From contig NZ_JALOCH010000003.1 in NCBI RefSeq assembly GCF_023227875.1, forward strand, positions 198,326 through 262,325: a stretch of DNA of 64,000 nucleotides, written 5' to 3'. Origin of the DNA: Methanoregula sp. Lineage in GTDB: Archaea; Halobacteriota; Methanomicrobia; Methanomicrobiales; Methanospirillaceae. Shown here one piece after another: positions 32,715-42,933 of the stretch (positions are counted from its first letter, which is position 1; the number at the start of each line of letters is the position of its first letter). A program made the position numbers and the translations under genes. The notes below the pieces were generated by a model that was not told the DNA's origin, did not search any database, and saw only the letters and a list, made by a program, of their open reading frames with translations.

Positions 32715-32891
32715 ATGGACAAGGCAACAAGGACACAGTTCAGCATCGGATTATTTACTCTCGGTTTTGTCATGATCGCGGTCCAGGACTTAAAACGGCT
32801 CGACACGATCAATCTCGGGTTCACCTGGCCGTTTGCGCTGATGTTCTACCTCGGGCTGATCTTCATGGCCATCGGGTATTATCTCAAGTAA
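32715..32891 (+). CDS. Small two-helix membrane protein (58 aa)
   Basis: Not assigned to a family. The ATG at 32715 has GGGAGGTATCAT upstream. The 58-residue product has two hydrophobic helices (FSIGLFTLGFVMIAVQ and FALMFYLGLIFMAIGYYL) joined by a charged loop with DLKRLDTIN. It lies 89 bp after cbiE on the same strand, so co-transcription is possible. A separate role is more likely given the T-rich gap. Confidence 0.6.
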   Translation: MDKATRTQFSIGLFTLGFVMIAVQDLKRLDTINLGFTWPFALMFYLGLIFMAIGYYLK

Positions 32892-32894
32892 CGA

Positions 32895-33452
32895 TCACGT
32901 TTTCTTTTTTGTTCCGGCCTTCGGTTCCGCTGCCTTTTCAATCTTGATCTCGCACTGGCGGTTCCCGGTGCACATGGTCCTGACAAAACGGGCGGTGTAC
33001 TCTTTGTTGAGGACCGTCGTGGCAGTCAGGGTGAATGCCATGCACCGCCGGAATGCCGGGTTTACGGTACTCCCGGAAGTGTCACCGTGCTCCAGGAACG
33101 GGCACCGCTTGATGATAATCACCGACCTGTCTGAAGATATTTCGAGGGCTTCGGCCCCAAAGCCGGGGCCGAACAAAATCACGAGCACCATCCGCATCGT
33201 TTCGGCAAGGTCCTGCGCACTCCCCACCGGCAGGGAAAGGTCCCGGGCAATCGTGAACGCGGTACGGGAGAGTCCCATCCAGACCTCCTGCTCGATCTCG
33301 TCGTACCGTTCGCCAACAACCGGGCGGAATGCGGTATCGTACATGGCAGGCAGGCGTGCGGCGAACTGTGCTGCAAGCCGCCACCGGGTCTCTTCAGGAA
33401 TATCCCTGAGGCCGATCATCGAAAGCTCCGTATCCTGATCGTTGTATTGCAT
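32895..33452 (-). CDS. Conserved cysteine-containing protein of unknown function
   Basis: A 185-residue soluble protein I do not recognise. Residues about 110-170 contain four well-spaced cysteines: IIKRCPFLEHGD, FRRCMAFT, and RTMCTGNRQCEIKIE. This pattern (CPF...C...C-x5-C) resembles metal- or thiol-active domains such as the ATC-hydrolase-like group, but similarity is too slight to name. The C-terminus is lysine-rich. The ATG at 33452 was chosen because the protein becomes compositionally regular there. It is convergent with the small membrane gene. Confidence 0.55.
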   Translation of the reverse strand: MQYNDQDTELSMIGLRDIPEETRWRLAAQFAARLPAMYDTAFRPVVGERYDEIEQEVWMGLSRTAFTIARDLSLPVGSAQDLAETMRMVLVILFGPGFGAEALEISSDRSVIIIKRCPFLEHGDTSGSTVNPAFRRCMAFTLTATTVLNKEYTARFVRTMCTGNRQCEIKIEKAAEPKAGTKKKT

Positions 33453-33524
33453 ACCGGTATTATCAATTGTTGGATGGTTACAGAAGACAGGTCCGACCGT
33501 ATGGCTGGTTGCCGTTGCCTGCAA

Positions 33525-34418
33525 TCAGGAGACGAGCATAATTTTCGTCCCGGTCTTCCGGATGAATCCCTCGTCTTCGAGCTCAGCAAGGATCCTGAGT
33601 ACCCGGCTCTTCTCTTCCCCCAGTTCCCGGACGATTGCCGCGGGAGCCGTCCCGCCCCGGGACAGGAGCAGTTTCAGTACCTGCCCGCGGATCCGCCGGT
33701 CGGAGCCTTCGAATGCGGACTGTTTTGTATAGTGCACACTTTTCCGGTTCGGGTTCGGGACGCTTTTTTTCAGCAACGTGCCGAGGTCCATCAGTGCCCA
33801 GTACCAGACCCGCGGGTCATCGAGATAGAGCGCTTTTCCGACAAGCGGGAGGATCTCGTCGTCCCGCACCGCGTCCCTGTCATGGAAGAAATAATGGATG
33901 AAGACCCTGCGGATGTTCGTCTCTATGAAGACAACGGGCAGGTTGAAGGCAAAGGCGGCGATGGACGATGCCGTGGCATGGCCGATGCCGGGAAACGTGG
34001 CAAGGGTTTCAACATCCCGGGGAAGGATGCCCCTGAATTCCTCAGTAACCCGGATGGCGCATTTCTGCAATGCAATCGCCCGCCGGTTATACCCCATCCC
34101 CTGCCAGACGCGGAGAATATCCGCAAGCGGTGCGTGTGCAAGTGCCGTAAAGTCCGGGAATGCCGCAATGAACTCCGGGTATTTTATGGTGACCCGTTCG
34201 ACCTGCGTCTGCTGGAGCATGATCTCCGAGACGAGGATATGGTACGGATCGGTGGTATGGCGCCAGGGCATGTCATGGCGGCCGGACTGCTCGTAGTGCG
34301 AGAGTACCATCTGCCGGAACGCGGCAATGCCCTGCTCGCTGTCTTCAAAAGAAATGGGTGGTGTTGTCCCATCGAGATGCATCTGTTTAGTCTCTGGCTT
34401 ATTCTTGCGGGCGGGCAT
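33525..34418 (-). CDS. MutY/Nth-family DNA glycosylase with a C-terminal winged helix
   Basis: A 297-residue HhH-GPD glycosylase. It shows DMPWRHTTDPYHILVSEIML then QQTQVERV and FPGIGHATASSIAAFAFN. This is most like A/G-specific adenine glycosylases. At the catalytic Asp position of MutY the sequence reads VFIETNIRRVF, with Glu. The four-cysteine iron-sulfur loop after the catalytic domain is absent. Instead the C-terminus is a winged-helix-like module (ILAELEDEGFIRKTG). Specificity and activity are therefore uncertain. GGGAGT precedes the ATG at 34418. Mismatch-repair genes lie just upstream. Confidence 0.72.
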   Translation of the reverse strand: MPARKNKPETKQMHLDGTTPPISFEDSEQGIAAFRQMVLSHYEQSGRHDMPWRHTTDPYHILVSEIMLQQTQVERVTIKYPEFIAAFPDFTALAHAPLADILRVWQGMGYNRRAIALQKCAIRVTEEFRGILPRDVETLATFPGIGHATASSIAAFAFNLPVVFIETNIRRVFIHYFFHDRDAVRDDEILPLVGKALYLDDPRVWYWALMDLGTLLKKSVPNPNRKSVHYTKQSAFEGSDRRIRGQVLKLLLSRGGTAPAAIVRELGEEKSRVLRILAELEDEGFIRKTGTKIMLVS

Positions 34419-34870
34419 TTTTCGTACTCCCGGGTAATATGGGAGAGGGTATAATCCTGAAGGTAAGGGCAACGGGAGATTTTTCATTTTAGGAATATTG
34501 ATTTTAAATTCTGTGATTATGTAACCGGAAACTCTAAAATGTGACAATATGTCCGGAATGTATTCACCGAAACGATGAACGCCGCTACAGTCAAGGTTTT
34601 TTTATAAAATTACGATTCCACCCACCCCCTACGGGGGTCGCTCGGGCGCCTCGTCGGGCCCTCGCTGGGCAAGATGGTTAATCGGAAAACATGTATGCCG
34701 GAAGGGGGTCAAGGGGTGCTCCCCTTGGGCTGCCTCCCCCTTTGGGGGAGAGAGGGGGTCACCCTCATAACTACCACAGAGGATTCCCAAACTGCGTATA
34801 AATCGAGGATTTCAACAGGACTAAAATTTCCAATCCATCACGTCCGCTTAAACATCCGGAGGAGTTTATA
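34419..34870. repeat. Gene-free region with GC-rich palindromes
   Basis: No gene is seen. ACCCCC-TAC-GGGGGT occurs near 34625-34640, CAAGGGG-TGCT-CCCCTTG near 34708-34725 and CCCCC-TTT-GGGGG near 34735. These short hairpins resemble the GC-rich intergenic repeats at 10.7 kb and 46.3 kb. A second copy of the last codons of mutL (ATGTTTAAGCGGACGTGA in minus-strand sense) lies about 34839-34856. Confidence 0.5.
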
Positions 34871-34888
34871 GCGAACCTTCAGGTTCGC
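34871..34888 (-). terminator. Perfect hairpin overlapping the mutL stop codon
   Basis: GCGAACCTTCAGGTTCGC is an 8-bp stem with a 2-nt loop. The mutL TGA (34879-34881) is inside it. It may terminate the mutS-mutL transcript or mark an old insertion, since the mutL tail sequence is repeated just beyond. Confidence 0.45.
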
Positions 34889-36675
34889 TTAAACATCCCA
34901 TCCAAATCAACCTTCGAAAACCGTACCATCGTGGGGCGGCCGTGCGGGCAGGTGAAGGGATTTTTCGTGAGCCGGAGCTGGTCGGCCACACGCTGGCACT
35001 GCTCCTGCGTGCAGACCGTCCCGGCCTTGATTGCCCCCCGGCACGCAACAATGCGGGTGATGCGTTCCCGGTTATCGACCCGCTGGCCCCGTTCAGGGCT
35101 TGTCACGTCGCTGATGATGTCCTCGAGAAGCGACGTGTCCTCCAGTTTCCCGAGCACAACCGGAATCGCACGGACAACGAAGGTGTCCCTGCCGAACTCC
35201 TCGATATGGAACCCTTCCTCTGCGAGTGCCGGCAGGAGGTCGGCAAGAATCGCGCTCTCGCGGGGAGTCCGGTGGAGGATCACGGGGGCGATTAGTTCCT
35301 GGACGCGCTTCTCCTTCCCGTCTTTCCTGCCCGCGAGCTCGTACAGGATCCGTTCGTGCGCCGCGTGCTGGTCGATGACAAGGAGTTCCCCGGTCTCGGT
35401 TGTGGCAAGGATATAGATCCCGCCGAATTCACCGATGACCCGGAGGGGAGGGAGGCTGCCTGCCGGGACGGGTCCCGCCGCCAGTTCGGTCTGACGGAGC
35501 TGGCGGTCGGTGGCTGTTGTTCCCGTATGCGTGGGTTCGCTGACAATGCCAGGCTGGATGGATGAATATATGTACGGGCGGGACTGTTCCGGCAGGGACG
35601 TGCCGGTAGTGATGGCCGGTGCCAGTGCCGGGCCTGACCGGATGTCCGGGATGAGATCGTGGCCGGACAGGGCATCCCTGATGGCATCGCATACCGCCCG
35701 GGTGATCTCCGGTTCCCGTGAGATGCGGACCAGTTTTTTTGTGGGGTGGACGTTGACGTCGACCAGGCCGGTCCCGGTCTCAAGGGAGAGGAACGCGACC
35801 GGGAACCGGTCTTTCGGGAGCAGGGTCCCGTACCCTTCCTTTATCGCATTCGTGATCGCCGGGGAGGAGACGTAGCGCCCGTTGATCGCGATAAATATCC
35901 GGGCATGGTCCTTTCGCGAGAGCGAGGGCCGGGAAATGTGCCCGGTGATCTTCAGGAGCGAACCGCTTCCCGTCACCGGGACGAGGTCGCGGACAACTGC
36001 GGTACCGAATATCCGGGCAATCGTGTCAAGGGAAGACGGGCTTTTGTCCGTCACCACCAGTTCCGACCCGTTTACTGAAAGGCGGAACGCGATTTTGGGG
36101 TTTGCGAGGAAGATGCCCTCCAGCATGTCGTGGATATGGGCAAGTTCCGTGTTCCTGGTCTTCTGGAATTTTTTCCGGGCCGGGGTATTGTAGAACAGGT
36201 CCTCGACAAGCACGCTCGTTCCTCCGGGCGCACCCACCGGGACATTCTCGATCACGTCTCCCCCGGCGATGACGATCCGTGTCCCGGCAGCAAGGTCATC
36301 GTTGTTCGGCCGGGTGAAGAGGGTGACGCGGGAGACTGCCGCGATGCTCGCCAGCGCTTCGCCCCGGAACCCCATGGTCCTGATGGTGTCGAGATCGGTG
36401 ATGCCGACAATCTTGCTCGTTGCATGGGGGGTGAACGCGAGCAGCGCATCGGACGGCGACATGCCGGCGCCGTCATCGGTGACGCGGACGGAGGTGATGT
36501 CGGTCCGTGAAGAGAGGACCTCGATCCGGATCGACCGAGCGCCGGCATCGATCGCGTTCTCCACCAGTTCCTTGACAACCGAGGCCGGCCGCTCCACTAC
36601 CTCGCCGGCCGCGATCTTGTTGACCGTTGCCTGGTCGAGGACCCGGATGACCGGTGTGGTGCTGCCGTGTTTCAT
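34879..36675 (-). CDS. mutL: DNA mismatch repair protein MutL
   Basis: A 598-residue GHKL ATPase that couples mismatch recognition to strand incision. The ATPase part has VVKELVENAIDAGA, DDGAGM and TMGFRGEALASIAAVS. The linker is proline-rich. The C-terminal endonuclease motif DQHAAHERILYE is present, as are ACRGAIKAG and NPFTCPHGRPT. So it is an incising MutL, suited to a cell without MutH. The ATG overlaps the mutS TGA by four bases, giving a mutS-mutL operon. Confidence 0.96.
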   Translation of the reverse strand: MKHGSTTPVIRVLDQATVNKIAAGEVVERPASVVKELVENAIDAGARSIRIEVLSSRTDITSVRVTDDGAGMSPSDALLAFTPHATSKIVGITDLDTIRTMGFRGEALASIAAVSRVTLFTRPNNDDLAAGTRIVIAGGDVIENVPVGAPGGTSVLVEDLFYNTPARKKFQKTRNTELAHIHDMLEGIFLANPKIAFRLSVNGSELVVTDKSPSSLDTIARIFGTAVVRDLVPVTGSGSLLKITGHISRPSLSRKDHARIFIAINGRYVSSPAITNAIKEGYGTLLPKDRFPVAFLSLETGTGLVDVNVHPTKKLVRISREPEITRAVCDAIRDALSGHDLIPDIRSGPALAPAITTGTSLPEQSRPYIYSSIQPGIVSEPTHTGTTATDRQLRQTELAAGPVPAGSLPPLRVIGEFGGIYILATTETGELLVIDQHAAHERILYELAGRKDGKEKRVQELIAPVILHRTPRESAILADLLPALAEEGFHIEEFGRDTFVVRAIPVVLGKLEDTSLLEDIISDVTSPERGQRVDNRERITRIVACRGAIKAGTVCTQEQCQRVADQLRLTKNPFTCPHGRPTMVRFSKVDLDGMFKRT

Positions 36676-39353
36676 CCGTTACTCCCGTTGCCTTCGAGAT
36701 TCCGCTTCAGTTCCGTGATCTTCGAGAGTGCCTGGAGCGGGGTCATCTCGTCCGGGTTCATGTTCCCCAGTTCTTCCAGCACCGGGTGGGGCGTGTCCGC
36801 CGGGGCCTTTGCCTGATCATCCACGAGAAGGATCTGGGTATACCGCTGGGGGCGGGTACCTCCCTTGACCGGCCCGTTCATGTTCTCGTCAAGCAGCGCC
36901 TCCGCCCGTTCGGTCACCTTCTTCGGGATGCCGGCGAGCCGCGCTACGTGAATACCGTAACTCTTGTCGGTGGCGCCCGGGATGATCTTCCGGAGGAAGA
37001 CTACCTCGTCCTTTGTCTCCTTCACCGCGAAGTGGTAATTTTTTACCCGTTTGAGGTGCTCTTCCATCGCAATGAGCTCGTGGAAATGCGTGGCAAAGAG
37101 AGTCTTTGGGCCGGCGCCGGATTTCCCGTGCAGGTATTCGAGTACTGCGCGGGCGATCGACGACCCGTCCGCGGTACTCGTCCCCCGCCCGATCTCGTCA
37201 AGGATGACAAGGCTCCTTGGCGTGACGTTGTTGAGGATGTTTGCCAGCTCCAGCATCTCGACAAAGAACGTGCTCTGGCCGCTCGCCAGGTCGTCGAACG
37301 CCCCGACACGGGTGAAGATCCGGTCGAGGACGCCGATGCGTGCGTGGCGTGCCGGGACAAAACTGCCGGCCTGCGCCATGATGCAGATGAGCGCCGTTGC
37401 CCGCATGTACGTGGACTTGCCGGCCATGTTTGCGCCGGTGATGATCATGATCTGCGTGGCGCTGCCGGAGAGTTCCGTATCGTTCGGGATGAATCCTCCT
37501 GCCACGCCCTGCTCGACCACCGGGTGCCGCCCGTCGCGGATGGTGATCGTGTCGCTGTCATCGAGCTGCGGGCGCACGTAATTCCGGACCTGTGCCACTT
37601 CCGCGAGTGCCGCTGCAACATCGAGCACGGCGATCCCGTTTGCTATGGACTGGAATGCGGGGATACTCTTTCGCAGGGTATCGAGGAGTTGTGAGTATAA
37701 TTCCCGTTCGAGAATGAGCACCCGCTCATCGGCATTCGTGATGAGCACTTCTTTCTCGCGTAGTTCGGGGATTGTGTACCGCTCACCGGTCGCCGTGGTC
37801 TGCTTGCGCTCGTACCGCGGGGGGACGAGCGGGACGTTGGGCTTTGTCACATCGATGTAATACCCGAAGATGCGGTTGTACCCGATCTTGAGGGATTTGA
37901 TACCGGTTGCTTCCCGCTCCTTCTCCTGCAGCTCGACGATCCAGTCCTTTCCCGAATGCAGGACGCCGCGGATTGAATCGAGTTCTCCGCTATAGCCGGT
38001 CCGGATGACCCCCCCGTTCCGGGCAATGGCCGGGGGGTCGTCCGTGATCGCCCTCCCGATGAGATCGATGACCTCCGGCAAATCCCGGATCCCTGCAAGG
38101 GCTTCGGAGACGAGGGCCGGCTGGCCGGCATTGTTGATCTCTGTTACGCACTGCCTGAGCCCGGGAAGGGCAGCGAGCGTTTCCGCGAGTGCGACCAGGT
38201 CACGGGGGCCGGCGTTCCCGTACGCGATGCGTGCCGCGATCCGCTCGATGTCGCCGCAGGATTTGAGCTGGTCCCGGAGGGAGAGCCGTGCGGCAGTTTT
38301 TCCTGCAAGGAATTCCACGGCGTCAAGCCGGTGGTTGATTGCGGCAATATCCGTGAGCGGCCGCGTGAGGTGGCTGTTTAAGAGCCGGCTCCCCATCGGG
38401 GTCAGTGTCAGGTCGAGCGAGGCAAAGAGGGTTGCCCCTTTCGTGCCGGCCCGGATGCTCTCACGGACTTCGAGGTTGCGCAGCGTAACGGCGTCCAGCA
38501 CCAGGGACTGGCCGGAGGTGCGCATCGAGAGGCCGCTGATGTGGGGGAGGGTTGCGTGCTGCGTCTCCTGTGCATAGGCCAGCGCGGCGCCCGCAGCACC
38601 GGTTGCGCACGCAGCCCCGTCGAACCCGAATCCGCCAAGCGATGCAACATGGAAATGCCCGCACAGGTGCTGCCGAGCCCGGTCTTCTCCGAACAGCTCG
38701 TCCCGGCATACGGTCACGACAACACCGGTGTCCCGGATACGCTGGCGGGCCGGCTCCGGCAGCGATGCCGGCACGATGCATTCGGCCGGGCGGTACCGTG
38801 CAATTTCCGAACGGAGCCCTTCGAGCCCGGGGTCGTGGGCCGTGGTGGCTGCAAAGAATTCCCCGGTGGAGATGTCGAGGAGGGCAATGCCCCATTCCTG
38901 CAGTTTTGCGTCCGGGGATGCCGCCATCAGGTACGTGGCCGCGACCGAGGGGACGAGCGCGGAATCGATCACCGTGCCGGGCGTGATGACCCGCACGATC
39001 TCGCGCTTCACAATCCCCTTGGCGGTCTTCGGGTCCTCGACCTGCTCGCAGATTGCCACCCGGTAGCCCTTGCCGATCAGTTTTGCAATGTACCCGTCAA
39101 CCGCGTGGTACGGGACACCGGCAAGGGGGATCCGGTTATCGCCGCTCCGTGAACGGGAGGTGAGCACGATCTCCAGCTCCCGGGACACCAGTTCCGCGTC
39201 GGCCTCGAACGTCTCGTAAAAGTCGCCGATGCGGAAGAAGACAATCGTGTCCGGGTGCTGCTCCTTTGCTTCGCGGTACTGCCGCATGACCGGAGTCAGG
39301 CGGGTGCCGTTCTCGTCCTCTGTCCTGCTGTCAGCCCCGGCTTCGCGTACCAT
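36672..39353 (-). CDS. mutS: DNA mismatch repair protein MutS (MutS1)
   Basis: An 893-residue mismatch sensor. The N-terminal mismatch-binding motif FFRIGDFYETFEADAE is intact (Phe-x-Glu). The ATPase site ITGANMAGKSTYMRATA is near residue 638, followed by STFFVEMLELANIL, DEIGRGTSTADG and ATHFHELIAME. The start was set at the ATG 39353; a TTG ten codons upstream coincides with a GGAGGGAT that better serves as ribosome site. MutS1-MutL pairs are patchy in archaea and usually viewed as acquired from bacteria. Here the GC content matches the core. Confidence 0.95.
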   Translation of the reverse strand: MVREAGADSRTEDENGTRLTPVMRQYREAKEQHPDTIVFFRIGDFYETFEADAELVSRELEIVLTSRSRSGDNRIPLAGVPYHAVDGYIAKLIGKGYRVAICEQVEDPKTAKGIVKREIVRVITPGTVIDSALVPSVAATYLMAASPDAKLQEWGIALLDISTGEFFAATTAHDPGLEGLRSEIARYRPAECIVPASLPEPARQRIRDTGVVVTVCRDELFGEDRARQHLCGHFHVASLGGFGFDGAACATGAAGAALAYAQETQHATLPHISGLSMRTSGQSLVLDAVTLRNLEVRESIRAGTKGATLFASLDLTLTPMGSRLLNSHLTRPLTDIAAINHRLDAVEFLAGKTAARLSLRDQLKSCGDIERIAARIAYGNAGPRDLVALAETLAALPGLRQCVTEINNAGQPALVSEALAGIRDLPEVIDLIGRAITDDPPAIARNGGVIRTGYSGELDSIRGVLHSGKDWIVELQEKEREATGIKSLKIGYNRIFGYYIDVTKPNVPLVPPRYERKQTTATGERYTIPELREKEVLITNADERVLILERELYSQLLDTLRKSIPAFQSIANGIAVLDVAAALAEVAQVRNYVRPQLDDSDTITIRDGRHPVVEQGVAGGFIPNDTELSGSATQIMIITGANMAGKSTYMRATALICIMAQAGSFVPARHARIGVLDRIFTRVGAFDDLASGQSTFFVEMLELANILNNVTPRSLVILDEIGRGTSTADGSSIARAVLEYLHGKSGAGPKTLFATHFHELIAMEEHLKRVKNYHFAVKETKDEVVFLRKIIPGATDKSYGIHVARLAGIPKKVTERAEALLDENMNGPVKGGTRPQRYTQILLVDDQAKAPADTPHPVLEELGNMNPDEMTPLQALSKITELKRNLEGNGSNG

Positions 39354-39413
39354 ATCGTGCTGATAGGTATCCCTCCGGATCAATTAATACCGATCTGATC
39401 GATCCTCCCGGTG

Positions 39414-40142
39414 CTATGGCCGGTGGGTCCAGACGTACCATGCGAGCGGGGGGAGGGAAATAACAAACGCGACCAGGCCGAACGCGAGGCCGAGGGCAAA
39501 GCCCGTGCCGATGACGCTGGTGACCTGCCAGAGGGTGCTGACTGCCCAAGGGACGGCGCTCATGAAGATGAGCAGCCCGAAGAGCGCGATTAAGACGATC
39601 CCCACGGCCGCGTTTTTGATGTCCTGCCGGCTTGGTGCAACCGAGAGGACGAGGCTGAGCGTGAGGTAGAGGTAGAGCAGGAACCAGGGATGGAAGGCCG
39701 CAACAAGGTTCTGCCGGAAGAGTTCCACGATATCGATCCCGAGGCTGTGCAGCGTGCCTGCCGAATCAATGGGTGCCGGGAAGGCGGGGAAGGTGCAGCC
39801 GAGGTACGCGGAAAAGAATCCGGTCAGCCCGGTCAGGACGAGCGGTATGCAGAAGAGCGGCGCCGAACTGATGATGACGTCCCCGAGCACCGGGAGTTTC
39901 GGCCGCGTGTACGTGACCGAACCGCCGTCTTTTGAGAGGAGCACGACCTTTGTTATTGTTGCCCCGGTGAGGACGCAGCCGAGGATGTGGGAGCACTCGT
40001 GGACGACAACGCCCGGTGCCCGGATAAGGTAATAGAAGACCCGCATGGGCAGCACCTGCGCCCAGAGATGGTCCAGCATCGTGGAGATGAGCATCACGAC
40101 AATGCCGGTTGCAATGACGATGAAGAACGAGAGTGCTTCCAT
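39414..40142 (-). CDS. M50-like membrane metalloprotease
   Basis: A 242-residue protein with about six membrane helices. The zinc motif HECSH (HExxH) lies in helix 2 (GVVVHECSHILGCVLTG), as in site-2 protease-like M50 enzymes. A downstream partner Asp/Asn motif is not obvious, so catalytic competence is likely but not proven. The ATG at 40142 is preferred to an upstream GTG at 40184 because a TATA-like GCATTAAGTG lies just before the latter. It is divergent from the YyaL gene. Confidence 0.72.
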   Translation of the reverse strand: MEALSFFIVIATGIVVMLISTMLDHLWAQVLPMRVFYYLIRAPGVVVHECSHILGCVLTGATITKVVLLSKDGGSVTYTRPKLPVLGDVIISSAPLFCIPLVLTGLTGFFSAYLGCTFPAFPAPIDSAGTLHSLGIDIVELFRQNLVAAFHPWFLLYLYLTLSLVLSVAPSRQDIKNAAVGIVLIALFGLLIFMSAVPWAVSTLWQVTSVIGTGFALGLAFGLVAFVISLPPLAWYVWTHRP

Positions 40143-40320
40143 GCGGATCAGGAATCCCGGAGGAGTGGTTAGGGCAGATGACACTTAATGCCAGCGAAGG
40201 GCAGACCGGAATGCCGGTCCCCTCCCATCCCGCCCGCTTTTTTGGAGTCCTCCGGTATTGTTGTGAGACGGGAATGGTACGGCTGAAAGCCTGATATGGT
40301 CATACGCCTCATCTGCGGGT

Positions 40321-42456
40321 ATGCAGCGGGAAGGACCGTCAGCGGAGAACAATCCTGTGCCACCCCCTCGTTCCAACCGGCTCGCCGGCGAGAAGAGCCC
40401 GTACCTTCTCCAGCATGCAGCGAACCCGGTTGACTGGTACCCGTGGGGCGACGAGGCGTTCTCCCGTGCCCGGAAGGAGGATAAGCCGGTCTTTCTCTCC
40501 ATCGGGTATGCCACCTGCCACTGGTGCCACGTGATGGCACACGAGTCGTTCGAGGATAATGAAGTGGCGGAGCTGCTCAACCGGGATTTTATCTGCATCA
40601 AGGTGGACCGCGAGGAACGTCCCGATATCGACAGCACCTACATGGAGATCTGCCAGATGGTCACCGGCCAGGGCGGCTGGCCGCTCACCATCATCATGAC
40701 GCCGGATAAGGTGCCCTTCTTTGCAGCCACGTATCTCCCAAAGGAACGGCGTTTCTCCGTGTACGGCCTCATCGAGCTCCTGCCCCGTATCGCGGAGGCC
40801 TGGCACCGGCAGCGCGACGAGCTTATGGTGTCTTCGGAGAAGATCATCAGCGCACTCGCGGCAGGACAACCGGCCCCCCGCGGGCAGGAGCCGGATGCCA
40901 CGCTCCTCGATGATGGGTACGAGGAACTGGTCCTGCGGTTCGATCCGGAGCACGGGGGGTTCGGGACCGCCCCGAAGTTCCCGACACCCCATGTCCTCCT
41001 CTTCCTCATCCGGTACTGGAACCGCACCGGGGAGAGCCGTGCCCTTGACATGGTGATAAAATCCCTTGACGCGATGCGGGACGGCGGCATCTGCGACCAT
41101 GTGGGCGGGGGGTTTCACCGGTATTCCACGGATGCAGGATGGCGGGTGCCGCATTTCGAGAAGATGCTGTACGACCAGGCGCTCCTCCTGATGGTGTACA
41201 CCGAAGCGTTCCAGGCAACCGGGTACGAGAGGTTCCGGCGCACTGCTGAGGATATTATTGCTTATGTCCTCCGCGATCTCCGCTCTCCTGAAGGTGCGTT
41301 CTTCTCCGCGGAAGATGCGGACAGTCCCGGCGGGGAAGGGGCGTTCTATCTCTGGTGCCGGAACGAGCTGGATGCCGTGCTTGGGCCGGACGACGCGGGG
41401 CTCGCTGCCCGTGTTTTCACTGTACGGCCTTCAGGGAATTTCCCGGGCGATGGCAGGGACGGTCCGGCAAACATCCTGTACCGGACCCTGCCTCCCGATG
41501 CCCTCGCTGCCTCCATGGGCATTCCCGGGCAGGAGCTGGACGCCCGGCTCTCGTCCATCCGTGCCCGGCTCTTTGCTGCACGGGGGCTGAGGCCCCGCCC
41601 GTCACGCGACGATAAGGTCCTCGCCGACTGGAACGGGCTCTTCATTGCTGCACTGGCGCAAGCCTCGCGGGTATTTGCCGATGCCGGCTATCGTGCAGCC
41701 GCGGAACGGGCGACCGCGTTCCTGCTCTCCGGCATGCGGGACCCCGAGGGGGGACTCTGGCACCGGTACCGCGATGGCGAAGCAGCGATCCCCGCCTTTG
41801 CCGGCGATTACGCCTTTGTCATCACTGCGCTCATCGAATTGTTCGAGACCACGTTTGATACGCGATACCTGTCGGATGCCCTCGCGCTCAATAACCATTT
41901 CATGGCACATTTTTTTGACAACCGGCATGGCGGATTTTTCTTTGTATCCGATACAGCCGAGTCACTCTTTTCCCGGAAGAAAGAAATCTATGACGGGGCA
42001 CTCCCTTCGTCAAATGCGGTTGCCTTCGACAACCTGGTACGGTTATCCCGGCTCACCGGGGACCCGGTCCATGAAAAGCATGCGCACCAGCTCGCCCGCT
42101 CCTTTGGGACGATGGTGCAGGAACAACCCGCGGCTCACGGGTACTTCCTCTGTGCGGTTGACCGGGCGACCGGGCCCACGCAGGAGATCGTGATTGCAGG
42201 AGATTTGGGGACGCCGGATACGGAACGGATGATTGCTGCCGTGCGTGCACGGTACCTCCCCCTCAGCACGGTCATCTTCCGCCCCGCACCGGGACCGGAC
42301 ACTCTGCTTGTTTCCCTTGCGCCGTTCACAAAAGACCTGGCCGGGACCCCAGGAAAAACGACCGCCTATCTCTGTTCGGGCCATGCATGCTCCGTGCCGA
42401 TCACGGACCCGGACGCGTTTGAAAAAGCCCTTGACGATAAAAAAGCGGGGATATGA
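40321..42456 (+). CDS. YyaL-type thioredoxin-domain protein (DUF255 / SSP411 family)
   Basis: A 711-residue protein. An N-terminal thioredoxin-like domain (about 15-170) has the CxxC site in [16 protein letters not shown] and cis-Pro region [15 protein letters not shown]. The rest is an (alpha/alpha)6 barrel as in N-acylglucosamine epimerase-like proteins: [20 protein letters not shown] and [16 protein letters not shown]. The family's reaction is not established. It begins with an ATG without a clear ribosome site. Full length for the family. Confidence 0.9.
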   Translation: MQREGPSAENNPVPPPRSNRLAGEKSPYLLQHAANPVDWYPWGDEAFSRARKEDKPVFLSIGYATCHWCHVMAHESFEDNEVAELLNRDFICIKVDREERPDIDSTYMEICQMVTGQGGWPLTIIMTPDKVPFFAATYLPKERRFSVYGLIELLPRIAEAWHRQRDELMVSSEKIISALAAGQPAPRGQEPDATLLDDGYEELVLRFDPEHGGFGTAPKFPTPHVLLFLIRYWNRTGESRALDMVIKSLDAMRDGGICDHVGGGFHRYSTDAGWRVPHFEKMLYDQALLLMVYTEAFQATGYERFRRTAEDIIAYVLRDLRSPEGAFFSAEDADSPGGEGAFYLWCRNELDAVLGPDDAGLAARVFTVRPSGNFPGDGRDGPANILYRTLPPDALAASMGIPGQELDARLSSIRARLFAARGLRPRPSRDDKVLADWNGLFIAALAQASRVFADAGYRAAAERATAFLLSGMRDPEGGLWHRYRDGEAAIPAFAGDYAFVITALIELFETTFDTRYLSDALALNNHFMAHFFDNRHGGFFFVSDTAESLFSRKKEIYDGALPSSNAVAFDNLVRLSRLTGDPVHEKHAHQLARSFGTMVQEQPAAHGYFLCAVDRATGPTQEIVIAGDLGTPDTERMIAAVRARYLPLSTVIFRPAPGPDTLLVSLAPFTKDLAGTPGKTTAYLCSGHACSVPITDPDAFEKALDDKKAGI

Positions 42457-42933
42457 TCAGAGGTTCTTCAGCGACACGATGTCCTTGACGCCGACCAGCT
42501 TCCAGACAATGGAACGGTCCTCCTCTGCAATCGCCACCGGCGCGTCCATGGGGGAATGCCCGAGTGCGGCAAGGATATTGCACGACAGGTTGCGCTCGAC
42601 AATCAGGTCGACAAATTTGTCGCGTATGATCTTCTTCTCGATCGAATCGCCCACTTCTTCCAGGTATCCCTGGAGCGTGACGAACGTGTAGGACGAGAGG
42701 TCCTTGGTAAACTTCTCGATCTCAACGGAGGCATAGGGGCTTTTCCGGAAATACTCGATCTTCTTGCCATATTTTGTTGAGAGGAAATAGAGGAATGAAC
42801 CGTCAAATACATACAGGAACGGGGCGATGTACGGGTATTTTTCACCCTGGAATGCGATCCGGCAGATGTACCCTTTCTCGATCAGTTTGTCATATTCCAC
42901 TTTGTCCATCCGCGGGATCTTGATGATCTCCAT
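42457..42933 (-). CDS. Pyridoxamine 5'-phosphate oxidase-like flavoprotein
   Basis: A 158-residue split-barrel protein of the PNPOx-like group, expected to bind FMN or F420-type cofactors. It has GYICRIAFQGEKYPYIAPF then LYVFDGSFLYFLSTKYGKK and SPYASVEIEKF. The reaction is unknown. The ATG at 42933 follows a TATA-like GGTTTATTG by about 30 bp. It is convergent with the YyaL gene, starting immediately after that gene's stop. Confidence 0.78.
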   Translation of the reverse strand: MEIIKIPRMDKVEYDKLIEKGYICRIAFQGEKYPYIAPFLYVFDGSFLYFLSTKYGKKIEYFRKSPYASVEIEKFTKDLSSYTFVTLQGYLEEVGDSIEKKIIRDKFVDLIVERNLSCNILAALGHSPMDAPVAIAEEDRSIVWKLVGVKDIVSLKNL

